Source: Nemopilema nomurai (lineage: Eukaryota > Cnidaria > Scyphozoa > Rhizostomeae > Rhizostomatidae). Taken from it: a stretch of DNA of 64,000 nt. Where the stretch lies: contig ML133432.1 in the NCBI GenBank assembly GCA_003864495.1, forward strand, positions 1,054,001 to 1,118,000, written 5' to 3'. This document shows positions 48,767 through 62,400 of this stretch, in pieces. The notes under the pieces were generated by a model. It did not search any database. It saw nothing but the letters and a program-made list of their open reading frames with translations, and had not been told where the DNA came from. Numbering within the stretch: position 1 is the stretch's first letter; each line of letters starts with the position of its first letter. A program made the translations under genes and the position numbers.

Positions 48767-51700
48767 ATGGTTGTTCGTACACCAACCACAGTATCTCCAA
48801 TGTCTGCGAGAAGAAAACGGGGTCTTGCTATGACAATGCAAACACCCACTGACAACATTGCATGTCTAGAGGCTAATAATGATGAAGAAGAGAGAAGGCA
48901 AAGGAAGAGGTCATTGCTGTTGTCGAATAACCTATTAAGCCCAGTTGCTGGACATACCACTCCAAGGTCAAGAATAACTTCTGCCACTGATGGAGATGCC
49001 TCCAGGTAACCTGTTTAATTCAGCAATCAGAGATGCACTAGGTTTTGTATTGCTCAGATGGAATGCCCAAGCTTCCGTTCACTCAAAACCCTTCTTTTTC
49101 AGGATCTGGTTTAACAAGTTTAAATGTTGTTTAAGCTGAACTTTAAGTCAGGTTCCACCATGAAAGGCTTCACTATTTATTTTGGACTTTGTAATGCTTT
49201 ATATTGCTGTGACAAGAGAATTAAAGATATGCAGATGCATTTTAATATGAATTCTGAATAGCTTACCAGTTTCTGTTTCCTTCTTTTTTTCTTTTTTTTC
49301 TTTAAAATTGGAAGACTCTGCCTATGAACAAGCTAAAGTTCTAGGTTGGTTAATAATTCTAAAGATGTATCTTTTTGGTACATGTGAATGTGCCTGCAAT
49401 TCAATTCATATATATCCTATTTATGTATCATATCTCAATTTTGCTGGGTATCGTCTGTTAACTTCCTTGAATATCAGATTCCTAGTTCTTCTTTTCTTGC
49501 ATAGGCATGGTTCTAATTGTTTTGCTAAGTATAAAAAATGAACTGCTTCCTGAATTCCAAGATTATGTTTTTCCAACACAATATATACATCAGTCAAAGT
49601 CCTTCCATCATCTTTTTGTAATGTTTTCTGTATGTCTGTCTTCTAGAACTCACGTTGGTATGACTTATGCCCAGCTACGGGAGCACAATGCAAATTGCAT
49701 CAAACTGTCATCTGAAAATGTGAGTCAGTTACACCTTATTACAGTCCCATTCAAACATATATATTTGTTTTAATGAAAGCTGAATATTAACAATTTGTTT
49801 GCCATCTCAGTAAAATAATGCCAAAACAATTTTTTCCAAATTCCAGAAAATCAATGCCAAAAATGCCTTTGCACTGCATTTGATAGACTATATGAAGGTC
49901 TTGGTAACTCAGTCACAGAAGGATGACACAACTAATTTTCAGGTAACATAACAATTTCTGTCATTTATGTCAACACTTCTCTGGTTTTTTCTTTGCCTGG
50001 ATTTGAAGCTTTTGCTCTGTAGTTTTGCTTTTGCAAGGTTCCTCTTTTCGATACTACAAAGTTATTCTCTGTTGGACAGCTGTAAGGAAATCCACCCATA
50101 AAGTGCATATACATTATTTTTTAACTGCCATTGGGACTCAATTTACTGTCCTAAGCAGTTATCAGCAAAGGTTGCTGCCAATTTTCCTGCAAATATTGCT
50201 CATATGAGTACCTTTAAAATGGCACTTAACTAGGCATTCTGTGCTTCATGATAACAAAGGCTCTTGGCACATGACATTACAGTATCTTTGTCAACACTTA
50301 GAGTGCTAGTTGCACCTTGGATGCTGGTGTGAAGATCTATGCTGGACGTGTTGACTCGGTACATGCTGATGCTTACAAAATGCTTGGCAGTTTGGGAAGG
50401 GCAACTGTTGATGAAGGTAAACCATTTCTAGTTGCAACCAGTGATACATTTACTCACTGGATCTGGGCCCAGGGGCCTCTTAAGAGTTTTTATTTCAGAG
50501 GGCCATGAGCAAAGTTTTGAAAACCTACATGAAATGGTGTTGATGATTTGAGTAGCATGACAAAAATTGTTTGGTATACTTCAAGAGGCCCCAATCAATT
50601 TTGGGTGCAAGGTCCCTACAGTCCTATATGTAGCCCTGGCTGCAACCAGGCCATAGCAGGATTTCCAATTGTTTTTTTGCCCAGTAGGTAGTTTGCAGAA
50701 CTTTGAGACTGATGCAAGTAACAGGATAATAAAAAATATTTTTGCAAAATTTTATTCCTGGTTGCCTATTTAATCAACTGTCACCCATGCAACCCATTAA
50801 TTTGCAACAATGTGTTTTCTAGCTTGGTGTCTTAAAAAGGATTCAGTTTTTACATAAAGGTTAAAGGATATTCAAAGAAAAATGTTTTCATTAATTAGTG
50901 AAGTTGGTTGATTTTATAGATGGGAGTGAGCAACAAAATGAAGCACCAGAAAAGCAGGAGAAGAAAAGAAAGGTATCATTGGTTGTTACTTGAAGCACCC
51001 TTCTTTTACATAAGAAAGCAACAATAACTTCATTTTAGGTTTTTGGAAGATTTACAGGTATGAATGTTTTAAAAAAAGAGAGAAAATGTAATCCGTACAA
51101 TGAACGAACCTTCAAGGAACACCTACCCCGAATGACTCTCCTTTTTGTCACTGATTTAGTTTGATTGTGTGAAACTCAAAATCATGTTATTTGAAATTGG
51201 GTACACTGAAAGATCATTCTAAACGATAAGCTATTAAGCTGCTTTGTTTTTGTTTTCTAGGCAGTGCGAGCTCCTGGCAAAACAATTGAGAAAAACTTAA
51301 AGTCATTGAACTGTGAAAGTTTTGACCTTACATTTGAGGTAACGTTTTTTGAATGGAGTTTGTGAAGGCAGTTATTATTAATCATGTAGTTAATCAACTT
51401 GATTTTGAGGTTTCAACCCTTGTTATTGTGAAAATTGTATCTCAAGTCACAGTGTGACATGTTTCAGTGGCTTCCATTTTGCCATTTTTTCTAATTGATC
51501 TATCTTAAATGATGATCTTTGCCGAAGTTGACATAAAGCAAAGTTTGTCGAGAGTTGAATGATTCTACCTTCTAGATGGGTTGTTTCCCTAGTCTTGTGG
51601 CTTTGTGCAAAATATTTTCATTAATTTCCTTAATCAACAAAGTGGGTATTTTTACTTTGCTGAACTCCCAGTATTAGCATCTCATAGTGATGTACTCACG

Positions 51701-54700
51701 CGATCACCCATCTCTTTACAACTACGCATGCTGTTTTGAACATCAAGACTATAGATCTTGGCCTTATCTTTTAATATTGGGTATATGTTTGTTTTCTTTC
51801 ATAGGAATAGATATTCAGTATATTTAACTCCGATAAGAACTACCTTTGTGCTACTTTTCAGGTGGATCCTTTTTTCCACAAAACTTCTGCAACATTCGAC
51901 GAAGGAGGCACTAGCGGACTGCTCCTTAATAATCTCCTTGTCATTGACGAATCTTATGAACTTGCTTTGGATTCTCAAACCAAAGTAAAAATGGAAGAAG
52001 AACCAACCAAAGGCACTAAATCCAGTTCTGTTAACCTAGCTCCTTTCAAAGGTGAGTTTTAAATCAAGCTTCTGTCAATCAATTATTTATTTTCTGCTTT
52101 GCTTCGTGCAACGACAATGGCTCTTTTTGTGGTGCGTTTTCAATTATTGCTTTTATTTGAAATATTTCTGCTCCATATCTGAGATGTATGTAAAATCGTT
52201 GCACTGGCATTTCTTTTATTGTTAATCGTGATATCAACGGGCCAAAAAAATTTTCACTGCATTTTTATTTAAATTGACTGAGAAACCAAGGACACATATT
52301 GCTTTCACTAAATTACTATGCAATGTCATTTATTTAAGATAAAGTTTTCTTGAATCAGTTTTTCTTCTTGATTTTCTAACATTGAGTATTAATTAATTTT
52401 TGTTGTAGATATCACTTCAAGGCTTTTTGAAAACAACATTGAGATTTGCCCACAGTTTCATGACTTCTTATTCACAGAATGGGATAGAGATTCTCAGGTT
52501 TATATTTATGCTACCATTTATGTGATTTCCTTTTTTGCGAAGACTTGCGTTTTCGTAAAGCCTTTTGACAATCTGAAGGAGCCACATCACAATTTTTTCT
52601 CTATTTCTCGTTTGATCTTTCTGTTCAACTGGTACTCATAAAGCTTCTAAAGAAAAGTAAGAAACTTCACGTTATCACTGCTTACAACTCTGCTGACATG
52701 AACATGCTTGCAAGATTTGCTTCTTCGCCAAATGCAGACGTTTACGCCTCTTAAAAATTCAATCTTTCTTTCCAGAGCCTCTTTCCTGAGAACAAGACTT
52801 TGACGGGTAATGACAACCACCGATTTGATCAAGACGCAACAAGTAAGAACTTCCATTATTTGGATGATGTCTTTCCTTAGTTCCTTACCTTACAAAACAT
52901 TTTAAGCAAAAGCTCCAAATGATAACGCTGTGTGCTGCATTTACATGTAAAAAATCTTAGTCATTTTGATTAAGTATTTAACAGTACCGGTTGTAGCAAT
53001 ATGTTTTAAAAAGGTTTTGTCGATTGAAACTGTATTATCGTTCTTTTTTATAGTTTTCGAAGCAGATGCCGAAGATGCAATTCCTGATTATGCGTCTGAC
53101 GGTGGTGACAGCGGAGGAATCGTATGTTTGTTTGTTTTATTTGTATGGTGTTTATTTGTTTGTTTTATTTGACATCTGACTTGCCTTAACTGGCAATGTT
53201 GAATTCTCAAACCTGGCTATTGATTTCAAGATACAAACGGGTTTCCTGGCAATTTCCCAAATATAAAGCGACCTTTTTTGTCAATTTTTTAAAGAATGTT
53301 TCTTTTTAATTGAAAGGAGGTAATGCCCTCCTTTCTTTTTTGTGGATGGACGAAGATAATCAAAATTATTAAAACGTGTCTTGTTTCTGAAAATGATTAT
53401 CTTAATATATACTTGAATAATCTCGTTAATCAACTCGTTAATCTCGTACAATTTGGTACAATCATATTTATCAAGTTCTCTTTTTAATATCTCTATTTCA
53501 TGATGAATTTGAATGTTTCTTTGAAGAACACTGAAAGCAACCACTCATAATGTACTGTTTCCTGCATCAAAGTGATTTTTGTATTATTGTCCCTAGGATG
53601 ACGATGATATCTCTACCGGCAGTGGAGCGGACCAAGGTGCAATAACCGACATCATTTCGGGGAACAACAAGTACGTCTAGACTTTATCATAAGAAAAAGA
53701 TTTTCGAAATTTTTTTCTTGCTTAAGTCTTTTTTGCTGTTATCTCAAACATGATACATTAAAAAAAAAATTGTTAAGACAGAGCCTTTTCCAGGGGGATT
53801 CTGTCTGCTTAACATCGCGTTTTTTGGATTCATAGCACATCTGTCACATCATCTCTCATATTACGTTAAAAAATCTTCTTTACCCCTATTTGATTTCCCG
53901 AAAAGCCATTCTGTAGGAATAGCTGGACATCCTTGGAAATTCTTGCTATGTGTTTATTTTTTTAATTGGCCTTTTTGCCCTCTAAAACTGGTTATTCGTT
54001 TCACAAATTGCAACTCCAGCTCTTATCTTGCTGAAATGGGGACCAAGCCTTAGTACGAGCGTACAAAAATTTCGAACAGTCTTTTCAAATGTCAAACGAT
54101 TTTTTTATTTTATTCCCACAACAACCGCTCAGAAGCTATTCTGTCCCTTGATATTTGTCCCTATGTTTAGGCTCGGCAGTTTCACTGAAGGACCCTTTGG
54201 CGGCACCGCTGCCTTGGGGCTGGAGTTCTCTCTACAGCCGAGCGAATACTCGTATTTCCGGCAAGACATACTTGATACTTGGGCCGGACCCCATCACTGG
54301 AAAGTGCGAGGGAAGCAATCCAAATCAGGCCTTGCCGAAGGAGACGCCGGAAAGAAGAAGCGCCAGAAGAAAGTTTTTGCTTTCGATTACGACGACGATT
54401 CTTTGGTTCGAGGTATAGAAAAGCTTGGCAAGGTGAGAGTTCATTTTTTATCCGTGAAATAACTATAACTTGACTAATATGGAATACGTATGCAAGTTAA
54501 AAGCTAAAACTCCTTTTATGGAGTAAGATAATTCATTTCCTTGGCCATTTTTTGTCACTTGGGTTGTGGAGGATTCCGGGGAGAACTTTTCATATTTACA
54601 TTTTTCAAAGTTTGCCAAAGTTTGCTCTTTGAAATTTCTCACTAGGCTTCAAACGGTCTAGATTGCCTTTGGTTCTCGCTAGGTTTTAAACTTCATACAT

Positions 54701-55956
54701 GGTAGATAAAACATTGCTGCGCTAAATTTGATTCTGTTTAACACATGTTTTAACTGAAGAGTAAATGTCAGTTGATTAATATGTACAAAGTCGCTAGTTT
54801 AAAATCCGCATGAATGGCAAGCAATAAAGTTCACTGCATAGGCCACGTTAAAGTACTTCTTTTTCATATACATGTCGAATATTTCTCAAAAGTTAATGAT
54901 TTTATGCTTGCAATTGTGTTGCAAAGTTTCTTGCTTTATTGGGAGGCTTGCTTTTAGGCATCGAAGACGCTTTCGAAAGTCACCTTGAAGAAGATGTCAA
55001 TAACCAATACGACCTTACCAGATGACATTCATTACGAAGCAGATAACTTTTTAAAACTTTTTATAAAACCATCAGTAAAGGTTGGTATTAGAGTGTGTTC
55101 TTTGTTATATTTAATTCTGCAGGAAGGCATTGAAATTTAGTAGGTAGTTTAAGATGCTAATCAACGGGACATCACCCTTTGGCTAATGTTTGTGAGAATA
55201 TGGGAAAGATAATCAGAAATATTATCTTTACTAGCAATATTTGAGTTCTAATAGTGGTACACAGATGAGTGTTTCCGTGACCTCTATGCCTTTCCATCCA
55301 TTAAGTCATTCACTTAAAAAACAGATTGAATGTTTTCTTTTTATTCTAGATAAGAAGAAAGTTCAAGTCGACTGTTGACGGTACGTAGGCTGTAACAGCT
55401 GCATCTCTGAAATAGATTTGGTGGTGCGTTTGTTGTTTCCGATGTGGTCCATACTCAGTCAGCTGGGGCCCAAGCTCAACGCCAGACAGAATGAAAGAAG
55501 TGATACTCTATATGTTGACATCTAGCGTCTTACCTTTAAATGCTAACAGTTGATATATAGTAAATAAAAAAGTTTGTATTTGTACAGGTGAAAATGATGT
55601 CTACTTATATAACTATGAAAACAGATTTGATCAAGACAACTTCTGTCCGGCATTGCAGGTGGGTTTAGGAACAGACTTTCGATTCAGCTGATTTCTTTTC
55701 TAACTTTTATACAAGACAAGCAGAAGGAATTGTGTGAATCTTAGAGAAAACCCATTTTATTTTTTTGGGAAGTTCCTAATGGCACAGATGTTGATGAGAT
55801 GGCGTTCAAATTTCTGTAAATCAATTTGAAGGTCATTGAAGGTTCTTGGGGTAGCATGTAGGCCCTTGAGAGCAACCTTTAAAATGGATGGCCTTTCTTC
55901 AAGTATCATCCCTTTTTAACGATGTTATACCTATGGAGACGCAAGCACAACAATGT

Positions 55957-56006
<50 letters not shown>

Positions 56007-58488
56007 CACATAATACAGTACTGTGTTTTGTGCGTATCATACTGTACCGTTCAAATGCCTTCAATTTCGCAGAACGAGGACGACGAGGACGACTACGGTC
56101 CTAGTGATGACGTCATGAACAATAACACAGGGATAGCAGGAGATTCGATGGTGAATGCGACCGCCCGGGGCTTTGACGACACGGTTGGAGACCAAACGTT
56201 TTTCGCCGGCGACAACTTGGTGAGCCAGCCAAACAAGGTGAATGTTATTCCTACTACTAATAGCCCAGACGATGTAATCAATATTTATTATAAACTTTAA
56301 TTACAAATCATAACGGATTCCCCTTGATTGAGTAATGGTTGCATCACGCACAGCACAGGAATCGAACAATTTCAAATACGCATGCTCATAACCTTTCGCC
56401 GGCGAAAAAGGTAAAAATTTCGCCCAATGGAGATTGGCCTTAAGCTGTCATTTAGAGCGTGAAAATCAGCCGTTCAAAAGTGATGACGGGATTACAGAAT
56501 AGGCCGATCCATCACTCGATCACATGTTCATCTCCAGCATCCGATCTAAGTCAAATTTAACTGTTGTCTATACAGGTTGAGAAGATCAATATAGCATATG
56601 CGAAAACGGCAAAAAGAATAGACATCAAAAGACTGAAAAGGTCCATTTGGGAGACGCTAGACTTTTCTGAGATCGAAGTTGAAAAGGTAGCGTACATTTT
56701 CAATTTAGTTCTATTTTCATGAATTCCCTAGTTTGATTTGATCGATAAAGCTTGTTTTGTTGGATCAAATTTGATTTGTTTCAAGAATTCTTAGGCTTGC
56801 TGTTGGTGATTTTAGTAACGTCTTTTCATCTTGGTTGTTTGTTACAAATTATAGGACTCTATGATTATATCATATACATATACATCATAAGCCTCAAGAC
56901 AAGCATCCTTCTCTAAAAAACGCTAAGAACGTACACTTGACCCAATCATAAGGGAGAGCAAATCGATATAAAGCGTTCTTCTTTTTAGACAGAGCCTTTG
57001 CTTTGTTTTATTTGCTTATCTATCCATCTTTTACATATTTCGTCAGTTAATCAAACATTTGTTGTTCAAGACTTCTAGCAATCCTGATTTTTTTTCATTT
57101 ACATTAAACGTTTTAAGTATGACAATTCTTAGATATTTTTGCAACTCAGTCTCAAGCAATCTGAGAACCAGCTTTTGACCAAATTTGTCTGGTTTTGAAT
57201 GTTTAGGAAAATATCGCTGATAAATCCCCAAGAAAATTAGAATTAGATATAATATTGCATATTATATAATTAAATTATTGCATTTCATTCACATTTTTTT
57301 TACTAAAGTACGACAATTTTGTGGTGAGTTTCTTAGTCGAAGCCTCAAATAATATGTAAACCTGCTCTTATCACAAAGCGCAGTTTATTTCACACAAAGC
57401 GTTTTTGATTTTTTCTTAGGAAAATATCGCTGATAAATCCCCAAGAAAATTAGAACCAGATACTCCAGAAAAAAGAGAGCTGAAAAGCTTTAAAGATGTG
57501 TACTCAGTTTTGCCTGGAAAGTTGTCTCAAAACGCCTCCAAGAACCTGAGTGTGCCAATCGCATTCGTCTGCTTGCTATACCTGGCCAACGAAAAGGTGC
57601 GAGGCTTTCTTCTCGAAACTTCAACGGGCTGAGCTTTTGAAATACTTCATGCTTTGCATGAGTTTGCGTGTAGTAGTTTTCATATGCCCTTGTAATGCAG
57701 ATGTGTTAGGAACATATGTAGTAACAGTATTTATCAGCCACGCTTTGATGCATATTATTAGTTGCTTATTTTTATTCCACCTACCTTGTGGCTATTACAC
57801 GATGTTTGCATTCTGAAAATGTCTAATGAACAGTCCTGATATATCGACGCTACTACTTTTTCCTAAAAATGTTTCGCACATTACATTTCTTTCTCTGTGC
57901 ACCATGTACCATTGAATATGACTTGTTTAGGGTGTTGATCTGTTTTTGTCTTTATCAAAATGGATTTCGCCCATTCTCAAGACATCAGTGTCCTTGGTAT
58001 CGCGTTAAGCCAAGGCATCTGCAATTTGATCTTGCCCTGCTCCAAATGCTTGACTGGACAATAGATGTCCGATGAATGGATGTCCGGATAACAAATGCTT
58101 CATCTTCATTTTGTTGATCTAAAAACATGATTTTCTTACAAAATTAAAAGTCCAATTATCGTATAAGTGGTGCTTCCTTGGGGTCATATTTATCTGGGAC
58201 ACAACTTGAATAAACAATCTGTAATACGCTGTCACAAAATCAAGTTCACTTGATACCCATTATATTGTGATGCATGATGGTCTCAGAGTATTGGGCTTTG
58301 TTTTTGTTTCAGACAATAGTCAGTAAAACCAATTCCCCTGCCAAGGACTGGGGTATCCTCTTTTTGCCATTTCTAAAAGTGACTTTTGTCCATATTTTCT
58401 CGCACAGGGACTGGAGCTGTTCAGTTCGGACAACATGGATGACTTCAAAATCGGAATCGAAGAACCGATGGCCGAGGCATTAACTTGA
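48767..58488 (+). CDS. NCAPH: NCAPH, condensin I complex kleisin subunit (Barren)
   Basis: Nineteen exons: 48767-49005, 49647-49719, 49847-49942, 50302-50416, 50920-50972, 51261-51338, 51862-52051, 52409-52497, 52776-52842, 53054-53121, 53597-53670, 54171-54432, 54958-55080, 55350-55380, 55588-55658, 56073-56237, 56576-56686, 57420-57596, 58408-58488 (TGA); 720 residues with continuous phase, against 741 in human. Matches include NAFALHLIDYM, KIYAGRVDSVHADAYK, RTIEQN-like KTIEKNLKSLN, DPFFHKTSATFDEGG, PSEYSYFRQD, WAGPHHWK, DNFCPALQ, INIAYAKTAKRIDIKRLK and LSVPIAFVCLLYLANEK. The N-terminal helical part binds the SMC2 neck and the C-terminal winged helix binds the SMC4 head, closing the condensin ring for mitotic chromosome compaction; acidic linkers lie between. 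AATAAA at 58782-58787 is the likely poly(A) signal. Confidence 0.96.
55955..56006 (+). repeat. (GTT)n microsatellite in NCAPH intron
   Basis: About 17 perfect GTT units lie some 65 bp upstream of the acceptor of the exon starting at 56073. Confidence 0.95.
57202..57248 (+). repeat. Duplicated splice acceptor and exon start in NCAPH intron
   Basis: This stretch repeats 57415-57461 with only a few mismatches at the edges: the TTAG acceptor and about 38 bases of the true exon that begins at 57420, displaced 213 bp upstream. The copy runs into AT-rich intron with an in-frame TAA after about 20 codons and has no clear donor. Confidence 0.9.
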
Positions 58489-59154
58489 AATCTTACTTGC
58501 GCCAATGATGTGGAGCTTTTTGGAATTATTTTTAACGTTGAACTGTAACATCATCTTTTGAACATATTGATACTTTTTTTAAATGTTTCTCCGTAAAAAA
58601 TATTGCACGTTTTTTAATTGTATTTGTGGATAGTTTCAGTGTTGAAGATTTGTATCGTATAATTACTAATGTCTAACGAAGCAGTGCCAACTGTGGTTTT
58701 TTATCAGATATTCTAAGTTGCAAAGGCTCAAATAACTGTCTTTTTGTAGCCCTCTACTCCACTATCGCCATAGACTTTCACAATAAAATTTGTCGGGCCG
58801 TGTTGATGATAGCACCTATCATAGATTCCACGTTTTGAGAGATTCAGTTGTCAAAAAAGTTGGTGAAACTTTAGTCGACACAAAGTTTCGAAATTATTTT
58901 AATTTCAAAGTTTATAAAAAAGTAAGTTTACGCCGAATTTCTGGCCTGACTTGAAAGAAAAGGATGGTTAGTCTTTCTGTAGTTTCGAGCTTTTCACAAA
59001 ATTAAGATTAAATACTAACATAACAAAAGCCGACACAAGCGGAACAAATGAATGTATTACTTCCTCAAGTATTTTATACGCCATGGTTTTTGGGGATTCA
59101 ACTCAACAAAAGCACTGCCTCGTTCTGGTGAATACCGTCATCGATCAGAGAAAC
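58489..59154. other. Spacer between NCAPH and SRP72
   Basis: Holds the NCAPH poly(A) signal at 58782-58787 and must contain the SRP72 promoter. No other coding sequence was recognised. An in-frame ATG at 59083 could extend SRP72 by 24 residues but lacks similarity to the family. Confidence 0.6.
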
Positions 59155-59386
59155 ATGGCGGATAATAGTGTGGTAGAAAAACTTTTTACTGATTTAAATA
59201 ATTTCGCACAGATTGGAGAATATGGCAAAGCACAAAAGATTGCAAATAAAAGTATTACTAATTTTCTACTTCTTTAATTTTTTGTTCGTGGCGTAGTTCC
59301 ACTGACATGCTTTTCTAATTCTTGGAGAAGGGCTGGGTTCTTGTTATTTTGGGTGATGTGATAAATGATAAGATATAATATGATGA

Positions 59387-59424
<38 letters not shown>

Positions 59425-62400
59425 TATCATTTGAAGAAGGTCATTTCTCTTCAGTGTTTCATTTAAATATGTTATACTAAGGGTAGTATTTTCGTGAGGA
59501 CCAATATAGATAAGTTGCAAATCCTTTTTTTAGCCATGACAATATTTAACCTTCTCTACAATTTCAAAATTTAGTTTTGAAAGAAATCCCTAATGATGCG
59601 GATGCGCTGAAATGCAAAGTCGTCTGCCTTCTACACCAGTCATGCTTCTCAGAAGGTCTTGATGTCATTCAGTCAGTGGAAAGAAAAGGGTATGTATAAG
59701 AAATTCTGTATATCCATTGACACAAGATTTTAAAATTGTGCTCTTGACTAGAATTTTGTGTCGATTATAATTATTAGGATTATAATTTTATGGCTCATTC
59801 GTATCATGAACTAAAACTAAAATGTCATCTCACTACAAAGACATTTAATGGCACAAAATTGCATAGATATATAATCAGATTTTATGGTACTTAAGGTTAA
59901 TATTGGCTGAGAGTATCAACCTTCTATTGGAATTGTTTGAATATTTCATGGTCAAGGTTCTTAAAATGTATTTATTCTGAAACAAATGATGTTCCTATTT
60001 TTTAATTCTAATTAGGCATACACTTTGCTTGTTTGTAACATTATCATTGATAATAATTTTCAGGTATATCCATTTTGATACTAGCACCAATTTGTTTTGC
60101 AGAATCTTAGATTTGCCATTCGAAAAAGCCTATTGCCAATATAGGCTTAATGATCTAACATCAGCCTCCAAGACGCTGAAAGGAGTTGAAAACCCAACTC
60201 TAAGAGAAAAGGAACTTCTTGCCCAAGTGGTTGGTATTTCAATTGCTTCTCTGCCTTGTCTTTTTGTCATTTATTCACAAGCTAGTACCTCAACTTTTAT
60301 CCTGTATTTCTATTTTAGTTGTACCGAATGGAAGATTATGCAAGCTGCTTGCCACTTTACAAAGATTTGATAAAGAATTCACAGGTGAATGTGAAAGATA
60401 TTGGTCTTATAAATGTTGTAATGTATATACCTATTTGTACTTGTGAGTATTAAATTCTCTTTCACATTGTTGCCACTTTGGTTTTGAGAACATGAAAGCA
60501 GCATTATTGCCTGCTTTGTTTTTTTTTAATGTTTTGTGTTCTTTGCAGGATGACTTTGGAGATGAAAGAGAAGCAAATTATTTGGCTGTTATTACTGCTG
60601 CACAATTTTGGAAGGGAATAAGCATTGTAAGTCCTTATTACTAAAAATATTCTTAGGCTAGAGTTGGGAACAGCCTTATCAAGTGCTTTATTTGTTTGTA
60701 TTTACCAATTATTATTGTGTGATAAAGATGCAAGATGTTAGAATTTTTTCCTCTCATTTTAGGGGAAAGCTCCAGATCGTGATGACACATTTGAGTTGTG
60801 CTACAATTATTCTTCTCTCCTTATTGCCAAAGGAGACTTGGATAAAGCCCAGAAGAAGCTTGAAAAAGCAGAAGGTCCTTAAAATTCCAGCTTCTGTCTC
60901 ATCTTTTAAAGTTGACTCTTCTCAAGCTAAATTCTATCTTCTTATTTCAGAATATTCCTTCCCTTGTGGAAGAATGTATGACTGTAAAATCTTGACTATG
61001 GTTGCCTTCATCAGATCTATCAGTGTAAAAAATGCCTATCATATTGGGCAGATCAGAGGATATTTGTTTGCCATCATCATGAGATGCATTATTCTTTAAC
61101 CTATCTCTGAACATGCTTATTTGTTACTTGACAGTTAAATTGTCAATTTTTTATGCAGATTTGTGCAGAAAGAGCCTTCAAGAGGACCCTGTATGTTTCT
61201 TGCCTTCTCTTTGATGTGGCTTGTTTAGTTTTAATGTAGCCTAATTAGTCATGTTTCAGATTCCATTTAAGAATTCATGTATAGCCTATGTTGTACAGAA
61301 TTATGAAAAAAAATTGAAAAATATAAACCTCTTTAAGAGCATTAACATGGCATTAACAGACATTTCCTTTGCTTTAAATTTAATTCTCCCATTTCTCCTT
61401 TGTTCAGGATTTGACTGAAGAAGAGCTTAAGGAAGAAATTGATAAGGAACTTGGAGTGATAAGGTAATGTATAAATATATAATATTAATATATTAATACT
61501 AATATTAATCAAGCAATTGGACTATTTGTTATCAAGATATTTTATTAGAACCGATTTTACTGCAAAAGTAGAAGGTGTTTATTTGTTACCATGCTTTCAC
61601 TTTATAGTACTAATGTCATTTCTGTTGTTGTCAATTTTTTATATTCAATCAAAAGGGCTCAAATGGCATATATCAAGCAGCTGAAGGGAAAGACGAAGGA
61701 AAGTTTGAAGATATACCAGCAGGTGCTGAAGAATATTAAAACAAAGTATGTTGCTTTCAAGCTGCATGTTATTGTGTTTCATAAGGCCGCTTTCCACAAA
61801 AGGTGTAATGATTTTGTAAGGAAGGCCAAAAGAGTTTATTGTTTGGTACTCCAATTAGCTATGTATTGAAGCATTTGTCTTTATATTGTATTAAACTACT
61901 TTATATAGGTCAAGAAAACATTATTTAATAAATATATTATCAAGTGAAGCAAACATTGTTTATGGCAATTTTACTTTGCATAGACAAAGCAGAAGATGTT
62001 TATATATATAATTGTTACTTAATATAGGTGGAGAAAGTTTTAGCACATTAATCCTGGCAGGTATATTTAGCAAGAGCTTCCCATTCTAGGCCATCAGATG
62101 CTGATGCATTATCTGCTGTCATATCCAACAATATAGTTACAATCAACAAGGTAAGTGGAAAAACATTTAACCAACAAAATGAATGGATGTTGTACACATC
62201 CATTTTAGTAACATTTCAATTTTATAATTCTTTGCGTTAAAAATTTATATTTGCATGTTAGGCATTTCAAAACAGGCTCCATTCAGTTTTTTCACAGAAT
62301 CAAGGCAGTTTTTTGGAATTCCCTGATGTAAGTAGGAGTTGAATGAGAAATTGTATCATTAATTTGTGTTGAATTTGAATTATGTTGTTCTTTTTATTCA

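Noticed and set aside
51041..51057. Possible 19-nt micro-exon in NCAPH between exons 5 and 6
   Set aside because: It has AG and GT borders but its length would break the phase that joins 50972 to 51261.
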